Of a stretch of DNA of 64,000 bases, positions 23,253 through 35,615 are shown in pieces; within the stretch, counting starts at the first letter, position 1; each line of letters starts with the position of its first letter. Under the pieces are notes generated by a model. The model was not told the origin of the DNA. It was given only the letters and a program-made list of their open reading frames with translations, and searched no databases. Source of the DNA: Trema orientale (taxonomy: Eukaryota; Streptophyta; Magnoliopsida; Rosales; Cannabaceae); assembly GCA_002914845.1 (NCBI GenBank), contig JXTC01000086.1, forward strand, positions 358,177 to 422,176, given 5' to 3'. A program made the translations under genes and the position numbers.

Positions 23253-23644
23253 TTTATAAAAATGTGACCAAATTTTGGGCCGAATTTCAGTAAATGTCCC
23301 TTTGTCAAATGTTATAACAAAATGTCTGGTATATATGCTTATATGCTAAGTGTAAAATTTAACATACCAAGTATAAAAAATTATATATCCAATGCATTTC
23401 AGTACAGTAACTAAACTTGGTAGATATGTGTATCTACCAAGTGTAGAAATATATATACCTGGACATTTAGCTATAAAATTTTAAAAGTAGACATCTACTT
23501 AATCAAATATAAAATCTTGGTCATCCACCTAAATTTCTCATATTTATATTAGAAAATAAAAAGCTATCGTTTTTTTGTTTGCCTTCCTAAGCTTTTTATC
23601 TTCAAAAGAATACCATTATGAACTCAGTTCAGGCCTTATAATAG

Positions 23645-24290
23645 CATATGATATTATATAATAATATTTTACTGAGCACTTTAATCTAAAGAATTATTAA
23701 ATTATCCTTGGTTGTATTGAATTAATATGAAATATTACTTATGAATTAGAAATTCACTAATTCTAATCTTAATTGAGCATGTCATAGTATGTAATAGTGT
23801 TATATTAAGGATTATATAGCACTAGATTTTGTTATTATACTTTACATAATTAAATTAATATTAGATTTTGTAAATTCAATGCAAAACTAACTCACTTAAG
23901 TTATAATGGAGCATGTGATGGTATGTAATAGTATTTTACTAAGTATTATAACTACTTTATCAAATTATGCTTAGTGGTATTAAAAAAAACTATTAAATTT
24001 TGTTAATTAATAAGAATTGATTAAAATTTGTTCTAACTTAAGCATGGGACTTTAAGAAATGGAGTTCTATTAAGTACTATATTTCATTATTATTAAATTG
24101 TGTTTAGTGGTATTAATTTAATGTGAAATTTTACTAATTAATCAAAAATTTGTTCTAACTTAAGTATGTCATAATATATGACAGTGTCTTATTAAATACT
24201 ATAATACACTACTTTATAAAGTAATACACACTCGATATTAAGTTAATAAGAAATTTCACTAATTAGTAAAAAAATTATCAATTATAGTCG
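23645..24290. repeat. Degenerate tandem repeat, period about 130 bp, ~5 units
   Basis: A marker GAGCATGTCATAGTATGTAA and variants recurs at about 23776, 23909, 24040 and 24164, each followed by TTATTAAAT / TTAGTGGTATTAA / AAATTTCACTAATTA. Units are diverged but keep the same internal order. Confidence 0.65.
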
Positions 24291-25916
24291 AACTTGATAT
24301 TATGATAATATGTTACATTATTTGTATATAAGTAAAATATTTTAATATTGATGTCTTATTTTGACGATATTTGTTTAAATTATTTATTTCTTAGTAATAT
24401 ATACAAATTATGTATTGAATTATTTTGTCATATATGTGAACATTGAACTAATTGTATTATGTAAATTTTATATACAAAATCTTAATCCTAAAAAAATGAT
24501 AACGTAATGTACTTATAAAAACATGAACTGAATAATTAAAATCATAAATTAGATAACTTATTGAATAATAATTCAGCATACTATATAATAAAAAAATATT
24601 TAATATATTTAAAATAAGTTTGTTCCATAAGACAAATTTTTTCAAGGTTACCTTGAAAAAGACAATTTTTTCAAGATTACCTTGGAAAACTATAAAAACG
24701 ACAATAAGTTGTTAGAACTACATCAAATCATGTTTTCTGGTGGCCAAAAAATCGTTCCAAAGCTCCAAAAAATAATTCTGAATTTCCAAAAAACAAGTTG
24801 TTAAAGTACCTAAAGGTCCTTCAAATTTACTAGCAAAATTACGATCTTAGCCCAAGTTTCTACCCTTTTTGATTATTAAATTAATTTGTTTTTATTCTTT
24901 TACCCTTTTCTACTTTTTTAACCCCTTTTGAGGTATTTGTCCTCTAGCAAAACAAGTTATCAAAACTGGTTGCTAGAGGTGATTTCTTTTGTCTTTTAGT
25001 GAGCTAGATTTAGTCCCTCAAAACTACACTGAAGGACTAAATAATTTGCCATATTAAAAACCTAAATTTTCAATTTACCTAGAACACTATTCTAACTTAT
25101 GTAATTATTGCAGTAATAATTCTTATAAATTATTAAATTTTTAACAGAAATTAGTTATTTATAAAGCACATAGTTTGATAATTATGGCTAAGAATAATAT
25201 TCCATATTTTTAATTTATATAGTAGACTAATAAAAATTATGCAATTATTATAACAATAGTCTGTTTGTCAGAAACTATTAAGTCAAGTGAAAAACATAGT
25301 TTGAAAAACCAAATAATGTCTAATTATAGACTTTGTATATTAAAAAAAAATTGCTTGTAATGAAATAGTCATTGCTGTAAAAATTGCATAATTAAATATA
25401 GTCCACTATATAAATTAAAGATTCTGAGGTGAAGTGGCATATATAACAGGTATAATTCAAGTACTATTACTATAATTATCCCTGGGTAAATTTTTCTATC
25501 ATTAGATGAAGATGACAGAAGGTCAAGGAGTTAAGAGTATAGAAAGTATGATATACTTAGTTACACTATAAAATCTCAAAACAAAGTTGGGAAAGAAAAA
25601 AAAAATCGTCTCTCTTCTTAACAGCCTCCATAACCAGTGCTCAAAAAGAGATGAATATCACAATTCAATTTGAACTTTTCCTTCAATTCGTTAATATAGG
25701 TATCAAAATTAATTGTTTGAGGAAAGGTGACGTGAAGATGAAGTAGTGTGGTTGTGTGGTATCAAAATTCTATTGATTTGATGGAAGTCTCTTCTACAAA
25801 ATAGAAGAAAGTATTCCAGCACTTTATCACCCAAAACTTACTTACATACATGATCAATTCAAATTTCTAAATTGTAGGGCAGCTCTTGGTTTACCTTCCC
25901 CAAATTACCTTTTGAG
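24291..25916. other. Interior of inverted-arm element, no gene seen
   Basis: AT-rich. It includes a short hairpin near 24629-24680 (TTTTTTCAAGGTTACCTTG repeats). The stretch 25755-25815 (AAAATTCTATTGATTTG) matches 9205-9255 upstream of laccase A and is array sequence. Confidence 0.4.
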
Positions 25917-25926
25917 TATTTAATAA

Positions 25927-27042
25927 GGGGACTTTTAGGATATGGTATAGGTTTTTGGGTGTATCAATACACCCCATAATTAAGGACTTCTAGTCCTTCG
26001 ATTTATATTAAATGGTCAAGAAGAACTAAGTCTTATGGAATGCCCCATACAATTTAGTGCATTAAACTTTTTCCTCATCATCTTTCCCACATTCTCACTC
26101 ACAGAATAAAGCCAAGCTTAGCAAAATCTCCTTCAGAGTTAAATAACTCGAATTGTCACCGAATTTATTGGCTATAAATCAAAATAATTAGGATTTTCAT
26201 CAAATTTATGGGGTTTCTCATTTTTTTTTTCTTTTCATGGAATTTCATATATAGGTTTCTTGTTCTTGTGATTTCCATATCTGAGTTTTTGTCATTTTTT
26301 GCCTTGATCAATAGGGATTTGAGATTTTTGGACTTCATGAGTTAAATATCCAAGGTTTGACTATCATTTGGTAAATTGTTAAATTTCAGATCTTTGCTCA
26401 ACTTCAATTAACACTTTTTTTTTTTTGTAAATACAAACAAAAATAACAAGATCTATTGCTCTATTTGAAATCCCATTATTGGCCAAGCTCCACGGCATAT
26501 GCAGATTCATAGAAATATGTTGAGCTCAATAAAATGAAAAAAAGGAAAAATAATACAATGAATCCATTTAAGGTTGAACCCGTTTCAAAGCAACCAAATT
26601 CATAAAATTTGAAAAAGAAGAAAAAATTGAACCTGTTTTCAAATGAACTCATTTAAGGTTGAACCTGTTTCCAAATAATCCATTGAAAATTTTGAAACAA
26701 AAAAAAAGAAACAAACCTATTTTTGAAGTGTAAAATTTTTCTCCCTTTGTTCAAAATCTAATGGGAATCATAATAACTAAAGCACGAAAATAGGAAAATA
26801 GGAATTTGATCCAGAAAAATAATAATTTCATTAATGGTGTATCGTTCTTCTACAGAAGCTCTGTTGTCAGGAGGAACTCAGATTTTTTTTTTTCTTTTTT
26901 TTTTCCCCCTCTAAATAGGCTGAAATCGAGTAAAGTGGTATCTACAATAAAACTTACGATCCTTACTCAATATCTACTAGAAATCCTTAATCGTGGGGTG
27001 TATTAATAGACCCAAAAACCTATACTGTACCCTAGAAGTCCC
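25927..27042. mobile_element. MULE-type nonautonomous element, perfect 10 bp target duplication
   Basis: 1116 bp with ~62 bp inverted ends (GGGGACTTTTAGGATATGG and CTGTACCCTAGAAGTCCC) flanked by TATTTAATAA at 25917-25926 and 27043-27052. A 9-10 bp duplication and long inverted ends fit the Mutator superfamily. No transposase. Confidence 0.85.
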
Positions 27043-27592
27043 TATTTAATAAATGACTATTTTATAATTTTATTTTTATAAATGATCTTTTTTAGTTGTT
27101 CTAATTTTTATAAAATAAATTAAATTTTTAAAAAATAAATCAATATATTTTTATATACTAAATATGAAAAAATGGTCATTTTTAAAATAATTTTCAAAAT
27201 TTAGTCATTTCTAAGACTGTTTGAAAAACGGCCATTTTACAAATTATGATTCAAAATTCGGCTATTTGGCTAAAATGACCTTGTCCTTTTTATGAAAAAA
27301 CAAAAAAACAAAAAAATCTCAAGAAATTTAGGTGAATGACCAAAATTTTAAATTTGATTAAGTAGATGTCTACTTTTAAAATTTTATAGCTAAATATCTA
27401 GGTATATATATTTTTATATCTACCAATTTTAGATACTGTACAGAAATGCACTAGGTATATAATTTTTTATACTTGGTATATAAAATTTTACACTTAGTAT
27501 ATAAGCATATATACCAGACATTTTACTATAACATTTGACAAAGGGACATTTACTGAAATTGGGCCCAAAATTTGGTCATATTTCTATAAACC

Positions 27593-28052
27593 CCAAAAAT
27601 CTCGAGGTTTATTGGGTTTATCTTAATTTTTCTTTGCAAAGTTAATAGGAATGTTTTGCCATTTCCGTGAATAGGAATGTTTTGCCATTTCCGTATCACT
27701 TATTTTTCTATAAGGAGATTTTTTTTTGAATCTGAATTGTTCTTTAAGGAGAATGAATATTTTTGTTTTTTTATTTTCACATTAGACCAAAAATTTTCTT
27801 TGCAGGAGTTATATATGTTGATAATTTTTTTTTCCCATCAAATCTGTCCGAAATGAAATGGGCCATTGATTTTCTCTAGCCTATACATTTAAGATAAACC
27901 GATGAAATAGAAATTAATCTTGACAGAAAAAGAAAAATTAGAGTTCTTCACTCCCTAATCGGCAAAAATGGAGAGGCTCGTGTTCTCTTTTCTTCTCTTT
28001 TTCTTGTTAGTAAAAGACGTAAAATCAAGTACTCTCGTATCTGTTTTAGTCA
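27593..28052. repeat. Copy of the laccase upstream block (part 1)
   Basis: 27840-28050 matches 9280-9356, 9761-9815 and 11001-11070 in order, without the hAT and CACTA MITEs present there. A 29 bp tandem repeat (AGGAATGTTTTGCCATTTCC twice) lies at 27647-27700. No gene is seen. Confidence 0.75.
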
Positions 28053-28481
28053 GGCTATGTTTGGTAGGAAGGAAAAGGGAGAGGAAGGAAAAGTTTTGAG
28101 GGAAAAGTGGAGGGAAAAAAAATTTTGGGTTGTTTGGTAAGAGGGAAAAGGGAAGAGAAGAGAAAATGGAAGAGAAAATGGGAGGGAAAAATATGGTGGG
28201 ACCCACTCCAATATTTTTCTCCCAAAAATGGAGAGAAAAGGGAGAGGAAAAGTTTTTTAACAAAGGCTTTAAAGTAAATTTACCAAATTAACCTTGTATA
28301 CTACTTTTAAAATTTTAATAAAAAGGACAAAATAGTCATTTTAAAATATACTAATTTTCTTTCCTTCCTACATACCAAACAACAATTGAGGAAAGACACT
28401 TTCCTTTTCATCCTACACATTTTCTTTCCCTCCTAATTTTTTCTTCCCTTCTACTTTCTTTCCTCTCTACCAAACATAGCC
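28053..28481. mobile_element. Tourist-like MITE (copy 2)
   Basis: Ends GGCTATGTTTGGTAGGAA and CTCTACCAAACATAGCC are inverted, with purine-rich GGAGAGGAAGG and CTTTCCTCTC subterminal parts. The paralogous site near 11070 has no insert. The flanking 3 bp (TCA/TAT) do not match, so the duplication has decayed or the ends are slightly misplaced. Confidence 0.65.
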
Positions 28482-29098
28482 TATTATGGGCCTAGTTTAC
28501 AGCCTAGTTTACCATTTAGCCATTGCCATTTAGAGGCTGTTATGGGGTTGTTGTGCAACGTGCATGGCCCCGTAGAAATGTGAAATTCAAGGAGTTGAAT
28601 TAAGTATGTCTCAGAGATACACAAAATTCACATGGTTTTCACATTAATCCTTATTTGAATATGTGAACATCGTAATAAAATTATTTTCTTTCTAACTTTA
28701 TTTTTTTTATTCCAGATTCATATCTCATGCGTAACCAAACATAATTTTATAACATTCCCATAAGACTCGAAAAAAATTCCAATGCAAAACCAAAAACAAT
28801 TGATTAGATTTCCAAAAAATTACATCACCCTCAGATTCCCCATTTGCGTTCTGGGAGTAAATTTGAGTTTAGGGAGAACAGGGTGGGGGGCCATCAGATT
28901 GAATCAGTGAATACATGCAGGGAATGCATGTGACTATGTCCGTTGTGGTTCAAAAGGTTGGTCCAATAATTTGGTTCGGGTGGCTGGTGATGATTTCTGT
29001 GTGTACAAAGTGATAAATCTCTATCAATAAAAGGGTATTATTGGTATGCAAATTTCATAATGGTTCTCAATTTTTAGGAGAAAATGGAAAAAAAAAAA
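28482..29098. repeat. Copy of the laccase upstream block (part 2)
   Basis: 28850-29060 matches 13955-14095. No open frame of note. Confidence 0.65.
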
Positions 29099-29767
29099 AG
29101 CCACCTCTTTTTTTTTTTCTCCCCACACCCCTTTTTAATTAATTATTTATTTATAAAAATATTCTCTTATGAATTGATATGAGTATTTTCATATATTAGT
29201 AAACAATTAAAATTTTTATCTCTTAACACACTCCCCAATTATGTACATTAATTGTATGAATTCTTTTATAAAAAAAAATCAAGATTTTATATTTTCCTTT
29301 TAAAGTGTTTTTTTTTTTTATAAACCAACAGATAACATTTTTTTTTTGACGTTGGGAGGAGGGGGGGGAGGGTGGGAAACNTATTTTTTTTCTTATAAGT
29401 TTTTCTTTTCTTTTTGGTTTGGGAACTAACTCTGTGTGTGTACGTGTTTCTCTTTTTTTTTTTTGGTAGGGAAACCACCGTTCATGAACTTTTTTTTTTA
29501 TTTCGAAACCAACGAGTTGTGTAGTTGTAAAACAAAAAATAGTTTTCTCAATTTATACTATTATTTTAATTTCTAAAGGGAGAAAAAAAATCTAAAAAAC
29601 TAATTTATTGTAAAGTATTAGGAGTGGAAAAAATAATATTTAAAGAAATATTTAATAAGATGTATTTTTGTACATAATATAAATATATAAGATGTGTGAA
29701 AAGAAATTTTAAAATACTAGAGGAGTGTATTTAGAAGGGGGGTGGGGAGAGAAAAAAAAGAGGTGGT
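29099..29767. mobile_element. Element with ~35 bp C/T-rich inverted ends
   Basis: Left end CCACCTCTTTTTTTTTTTC followed by TCCCCACACCCC is inverted at the right as GGGGGGTGGGGAG followed by AGAAAAAAAAGAGGTGG. The paralogous sequence near 14100 is continuous without it. A single N sits at 29381 next to a poly-G run. Superfamily unknown; no clear duplication. Confidence 0.5.
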
Positions 29768-31420
29768 AATAAAGCTACTAAAAAAAAATGATCAATCAAT
29801 AAAATGTATTTTATGACATATAAATCTCATAACGGTTCTCACTTTTTTTTCCACCCATTCAAAACTAATCTTGGAATATGAAAATATCCACGATATTGTC
29901 GGTGTTTTCACAATATTATCCATATTTTGAAATCTCGACATAAATATAGGAGTGGAAGATTCTCTTCCCAGAGTGTCCGCAGAATATTCATAGTGTCCAC
30001 AATATCCGCGAAATCCATAAATATCTAGGATATTTGTAGAAATATCCACGTAATATTAAAAAAGACCGAGAAATTTTCTTTTTTTACAAAAATTTAATCT
30101 ATGACCCATTTTTTTTCTTTTTCGTTAAAAAATAAAAAGTTATTATATTGTCTAATATGAATTTATTAAAGAACTAAAATCCAAATTACGGGTTGACAAT
30201 AGGAAGAGATCAAGAAATATACATGTGGCACATTAACTACTGAATTTTTTTTTCAATATATGTAGTATATTGGCAAATATATTATTTAGAATCATTAGAT
30301 CAAAATCAGAAGTTCAGAACTTACCTAATATTTTTCGAACTCCTAAAAGTTCCTTTTTAATTAATTCTCATATTAAAGACACTTGGAAGTTTGATATCTT
30401 TGGCATTTAATTAGTATGCTATAATTTATATTATTTTATATATTCTTAGCAGGGAGTATTTAGAATATTATAAAATTATAATCAATGTATAATAATATTG
30501 TTGATTCTCTGCATAATTGTAACTAAGTCATTATACATTATACAACGTATATGGAAAAGAATTTATCATATTAAAGCAAATGTGTTCTTTTTATTATTAA
30601 TCTAGTTCAAATCAAGAAATATTATTTTTGTTTTTAGTATTCTATAAAGTTTTATCATAAAAAATAGAGTTGTGTCCAAAATATTCAATTTTTCCCGAAT
30701 ATCCGTTGATATCGATATTTCCATTGATATTTTTTATTGAAATTATCTGTAAATCAAAATTTCTTACAATTCTATCGATAATGACATTTTCATCCTTATA
30801 TGAAGTTGAGAAGACAAGTTAATGTAGACTATAAAAAAGGAAAAAAGATGCCACACACGACCTTTTGGAAAATAATTCCCATAGTACGATATTTCATTCT
30901 AAACTTATTTTTATACAATAATATTTTTAGAGAAATGACCCATTGTTTTCTTTCCCTTTCTTACTTTATTTTATTACTTAAATAAGAGGAGTGCCCCCTC
31001 ACTCTCATGGTCGGGACCTCGTCTCTTTCATTTTCGTCGCTGATAAAATCAAGATTAACTTCGTCTCTTTCATTCTGTTTCGTTCACATCAATATTAAAG
31101 AGATTTTGTCCTGAGGCCTCCATCGTCACAGCTCTGTCATTGTTGATCGGTAAATTATTTCTTTCAACGAACTTTTAAGCTTTCTTAATTTTATTGTACA
31201 TTTGTCCCTCCCCTCCCCTCCCACCCTTTTTCTTTTTCTTTTTTTTTTTTTTCATTTTGTAGCTATTAACTTTTTGTATTTTGGTTTATGGGTTTCAATC
31301 AACCTTTTCTCCAAAATTTATTCAACTAATCTTAGATTTTTTCTACTATTCATTTGTTTGATTTGAATAATAAAGAGGAAAAAAAAAGAAAAGAAAAGAG
31401 TATAAATCATAAAAATTATA
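29768..31420. other. AT-rich intergenic DNA, no gene seen
   Basis: 29790-29870 is laccase-upstream copy. 29870-30060 and 30660-30790 hold several AATATC/GATATT-rich stretches that look like a decayed transposon, but I cannot place ends. 31000-31160 is a more GC-rich stretch with repeated GTCTCTTTCATT; no protein match. Confidence 0.4.
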
Positions 31421-31817
31421 GGGCATTCTGCTAAAAGAAAACTACACTAGTTTCTTAGACACTTTTGTGGTTTCCTGTGATTTACTTACATACGGGGCAT
31501 TCCGCTAAAAGGAAACCATGCTAGTTTCTAGGAAACTTTTATAGTTTCCTGTGATTTACTTATGTACATAGCACTTCGTTAAAAGAAAACTAAACTAGTT
31601 TCCAAGAAATATTTGTGGTTTTCTGTAATAACATTCCGCTAAAAGGAAACCAAACTAGTTTCCAGGAAACCTTTGTGATTTCCTGTGATTTATTTATGTA
31701 CTTGACATTCTGCTAATAGGAAATTAAACTAATTTCCAGGAAACTACAATGGTTTTCTGTTATTTACTTACGTACATGACACTCCGCTAATAAAAAAGTA
31801 AATTGGCTTCCAGGAAA
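31421..31817. repeat. Minisatellite, period 74-76 bp, about 5.5 copies
   Basis: Units start near 31421, 31495, 31571, 31630 (short unit), 31704 and 31779. Each has a CATTCCGCTAAAAGGAAAC core, a GGAAAC...ACTAGTTTCC inverted pair and GTGATTTACTTA. The last copy is interrupted by a hAT MITE and resumes at 32408 with CTAGGAAACTAC. Confidence 0.85.
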
Positions 31818-32407
31818 TAAAGGTGTCAAAATGGGCCGGGCCAAACAGGTCGGGCCGGGCCGGCTCAGCCTGGCCCGCATTATAACGGGCCCGGGCTCGG
31901 CCTGGCCCTAGGTTAGGGCCGGGCTGGGCTGGGCTATATGTTTAGGCCCACCGGCTCGGCCCAGCTTGCCCACCAAAAAATAAATTTTTTAATTTTTTTT
32001 TTTTAACAAAATTTAAATACAAACTTTTTCTAATACTTATAAATATACATTTCCTCACTCTTTTTTTTTCTTACTTTCAAATTTCAATCTAATTCTAAAT
32101 AATTTTTCGATACTTAAACTTTTTTTTATCAACTATTCTACTTATATACTTTTAGCTTATTTAATTATTTTTAAACTTTTATCAATAGAAAAAAAATATA
32201 ACACATTATTTTTTTTTTCATAAATTTTATTTTAATATTTTTAATTAATTATACAAATAATAATCTCATTTTTTTGGATTTTTTTTTAATTTCGGGCCCG
32301 GCCCAGAGGGCCTATAGGCCGGGCTACATTTTAAAATTCTGGGCCGGGTCTAGCCCGACCCGCTTTCTTAGACGGGCCGGCCCGGCCCGCCTATTTTGAC
32401 ACCTCTA
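31818..32407. mobile_element. GGGCC-rich hAT-type MITE inside the minisatellite
   Basis: Ends TAAAGGTGTCAAAATGGGCC and CCTATTTTGACACCTCTA, flanked by CCAGGAAA (31810-31817) and CTAGGAAA (32408-32415), 7 of 8 matching. Both ends carry dense GGGCCGGGCC runs that can pair across an AT-rich middle. No coding capacity. Confidence 0.85.
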
Positions 32408-32483
32408 CTAGGAAACTACAAAGGGTTTCCTAGAGAGGAAAAAAAAAAAGATGGCCTATATATTAAAATGCTACTGCATTTTC

Positions 32484-32682
32484 GGTTGAGATAGTCAACG
32501 ATTTCCCAAATTAATTGTATTGATTGTATTGCCTTATATAGAGATTGTATAGGTGTATACAAATTTTAAGGATTGTACAGGCAAATTTCTAGGGGACTAA
32601 TTTCTGAATTCTAGTTCCATATATACTGTATTGATTAGTAAAGAAATATGAGTAAGATACCAATTTGTCTTTCTAGTTTATA
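32484..32682 (+). repeat. copia-1 5' LTR
   Basis: Starts GGTTGAGATAGTCAACG, ends TCTAGTTTATA directly before the primer-binding site. Confidence 0.85.
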
Positions 32683-32693
32683 TGGTATCAGAG
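32683..32693 (+). promoter_or_regulatory. copia-1 primer-binding site
   Basis: TGGTATCAGAG directly after the LTR, complementary to the 3' end of plant initiator Met-tRNA as in many copia elements. Confidence 0.85.
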
Positions 32694-33508
32694 TAGGATC
32701 TGATCCTATTCTTAAAAACAAACCGAAAAAAAAAAACTCTAGAAACATGTGAATTTCACCTTTTCACACGCAGCCGTTCACCCAAACTGCTCAAATCGCT
32801 CGTCTACCACTACACCGAACATCACCAACGATGCCGAATCAGGCTACCGTCTGTCTCCGCTCAATCTTGACCTCAAAAAAAAAAAAAAATCAAAGCTCTT
32901 AACCAAACACTTGACCATCCAAACCACAGTAAATCAAAAGTATCAAAACCTTGAAACGCTTGCAAACCCTCGTATCAAACCTCGTCAAAATCCACTAAAA
33001 ATCACTCAATCGACCGCTGTGCTGCCTTCCCGACTTATCGAAACCACCGTGCTGCCTCGTGATCGACTATCGTGCCACTATCATAAGTCCTCAAAACCAC
33101 CGTGCCACCTCACAATCGATTGCCGTATCACCTTTATGAGTCCTTAAAACCATTGTGCCGCTTCAAAATCGAACATTGTGCCGCTTCAAAATCGAACATT
33201 GTGCCGCTGTCGTAGTTGACTCCACCTCAAAATCAATCTTGTCATACTTGGTTTGTTTCCTCCTCTTTTTTTTCTCTGCGAACTCAACGTGGTACGACTC
33301 AAACTGAGCTGATTTCAATTTTTCAAGTCATTTCTAGGCCCAGATCCTTATACTTTCAAGTATAGGCCCATTCAATAATTAGACTTATTTATTTCTCTTA
33401 TTCTTGTATCTTATTAGACATATATATATATACTAGTTAACAACAAAAACAAAACAAAAAAATAAAACAAAACAAAAACCAAAAAAACAAAAAAACAAAA
33501 AACAAGAT
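32694..33508 (+). other. copia-1 leader
   Basis: Noncoding, relatively GC-rich for the window, with CACCGTGCTGCC-type short repeats (33040-33220) and an AAAACAAAA-rich tract just before the gag ATG. Confidence 0.6.
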
Positions 33509-34402
33509 ATGAGTCAACAAACTGAATCCTCAGAAATAAAATCTATTCCAGTTCTTATGCAGCCTGAAGGTGCCTTTAATGCCAGTATTCTACTTACCGA
33601 AACAAATTACGATGTCTAGTCTCAATTGATGGAGATGCATATTGATGAACGAGAGAAACTTTCCTACCACATGGGCGAAATCAATCAACCTGCTGTGACA
33701 GATAAGGAATATGAAAAATGGTATGCAGAAAATCAAAAGGTGAAACGCTGGCTTTTGATGCCCATGTCTCCAGACATCATGAAGCGCTATCTCCGTATAC
33801 CTATTGACCGCGAAATCTGGAGTACTCTTTCAAAATCTTTTTATGATGGCAATGATGAGATACATGTCTATTCTCTGCACCAAAAAGCCTTCTCAGCAAA
33901 ATAAGGTATCAAATCTCTCTCCGTATATTACAGGTGGTTAATGGAGATATTTCAGGAACTAGATCATCGTGATAAAGTAGTCATAAAAGATCCTGATGAA
34001 GTTAGAGCATACCAGCAGTCTATTGAGCGAACACGAGTACATATATTTCTTGCTGGATTGGATAGAGTTTTTGATCAACTTCGACGAGAAATTCTACGTT
34101 GTGAACCACTTTTAACTTTGGAAGAGTGTTATTCCTTGGTTCGTCGTGAAGCCATACGATCTACTGCTTTAAATGAGGATATTGAAAAACCTGAAACTTC
34201 TACTATGATTTCCCAGAATTGACCTAGTCTGACATCACAAGACCGACCAAAATCTACCAATCCGAAATATTCCAATAGTTCAAATAAACTGACTTACAAA
34301 TGCACTCACTGTAGTAAAAAAGGTCATTCAAAAAGTCGTTGTTTTGAACTTGTTGGATATCCAGATTGGTGGGACCCAATAAGGCATCGGAATTACAAGT
34401 GA
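33509..34402 (+). pseudogene. copia-1 gag remnant
   Basis: ATG at 33509 opens MSQQTESSEIKSIPVL. An in-frame TAG at 33618, a TAA at 33902 and a later stop break the frame. The NYDVxSQLMEMHI and WLLMPMSPDI stretches are copia gag. An intact CCHC zinc knuckle CTHCSKKGHSKSRC lies at 34301-34342, followed by GYPDWW. Confidence 0.85.
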
Positions 34403-34462
34403 CCATCTACTACAGCCATTGCTCAAACAAAAAAAGATAGTGCTACTCCTTCGTCATCAGCA

Positions 34463-34810
34463 TTGGTAACTACTATAAACACTAGAGAAGGTAAGGTCTT
34501 AAACATTTCTACACCTATTTTGAATAATGCATGGATAATTGATTCTGGTGCTACTGATCATATGACATTTGATATTAGACAAGTCACAACCCTTAACCCA
34601 ACCTTCCAAAAGTGTGTCTCCACGGCCAACGGTAATACCACCCCGGTTATTGGGGAAGGGTCATCACATCTCACTAATACTTTATATTTAGATTCTGTGT
34701 TGGTTGTTCCATCCTTAGCATATAATCTTTTGTCAGTCTCTCAAATCACCTTATCTTGTGTTGTTATTTTTGGTCCTAATTATTGTGTGTTTAAAGACAT
34801 TCAGACTTGA
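34463..34810 (+). pseudogene. copia-1 protease remnant
   Basis: WIIDSGATDHMTFD carries the aspartic protease D-S-G triad at 34541-34549, and the open stretch continues to YNLLSVSQIT. It ends at a TGA inside what should be continuous polyprotein. Confidence 0.85.
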
Positions 34811-34894
34811 TAAACGATTAGTTATAGTGTTAAGAGAGGGAAGCTGTATTACTTGGACTTGAAATCATAAATTTCTAGCAGATTACAACAAGCC

Positions 34895-35615
34895 TTGACT
34901 GTAAAGGGCACTCATTCATCAAAGAAGAAAACTGAGAAATGGCTTTGGCATCGCCGCTTGGGACATGCCTCATTTGGTTATTTGAAAAAGTTGTTTCCTA
35001 GTTTATTTATAAATTTGGACATTTCTATTTTCAAATGTGATATGTGTGAACTTGCAATTCTAATGTTTGGAGACCATCCAAATTTCCTACATTAAGGGGG
35101 TCTCGTTGGTTTGTTACTTTTATAGATGACTGTACTCGAATAACTTGGTTGTGTTTGATGAAATCTAAATCAGAAGTTATGTTGCTATTTTAGAAATTTT
35201 ATACCACCATTCGTACACAATACAATGCCCGAATGTAAGTATTACGAAGTAATAATGGTGGAGAATACTATAGTTCTGAACTTCAAAATTTTTGAACTCT
35301 CATGGCTATATTCATCAAACCAGTTGTCCAAATACACCTCAACAGAATGGTGTGGCCGAACGCAAGAATCGACACTTATTGGAGGTTGTTTGCGCTTTCC
35401 TAATTAAAGCTCGCATTCCCTTGTGTTACTGGGGTGAAGCCCTTCTTTCTGCAACATATCTTATCAATCGTGTTCCATCTCGCACGATCAACTTCAAAAC
35501 ACCCTTCCAAAACTTGCAAAAGCTATTGTTGCTCCCACCATCCCGAACCTACCCCCTCATGTCTTCGACTGTGTTGCCTATGTTCACCTTCACAAACTCC
35601 AACGCAGTAAGTTAA
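34895..35615 (+). pseudogene. copia-1 integrase remnant
   Basis: GAG-pre-integrase part WLWHRRLGHASFGYLKKLF and CDMCELA (zinc-binding H and C pairs), then FIDDCTRITWL in another frame, and PQQNGVAERKNRHLLEV containing the catalytic E. A block before FIDD is deleted, so the first catalytic D is lost. Confidence 0.85.

Larger units (their letters stand above)
23253..27592. mobile_element. Element with ~290 bp inverted arms (MULE-like?)
   Basis: Arms at 23253-23545 and 27330-27592 are inverted copies (GACCAAATTTTGGGCC, AAAGGGACATTTACTGAA, AAGTAGATGTCTACTTTTAA and complements). A third, single arm lies at 63420-63705. I find no clear target duplication and no coding sequence. The interior contains tandem repeats and an inserted smaller element at 25927. 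Confidence 0.6.

Noticed and set aside
27955-28263. 102-codon Phe/Ser/Pro-rich frame
   Set aside because: Most of it is the purine-rich end of a Tourist-like MITE read on the opposite strand.
31421-31817. CRISPR-like array of regularly spaced repeats
   Set aside because: Units are contiguous 75 bp repeats without unique spacers, in a plant nuclear context; it is a minisatellite.
32749-33147. 132-codon open frame
   Set aside because: It lies between the copia-1 primer site and the gag start and reads through a poly-A tract; it is leader sequence.
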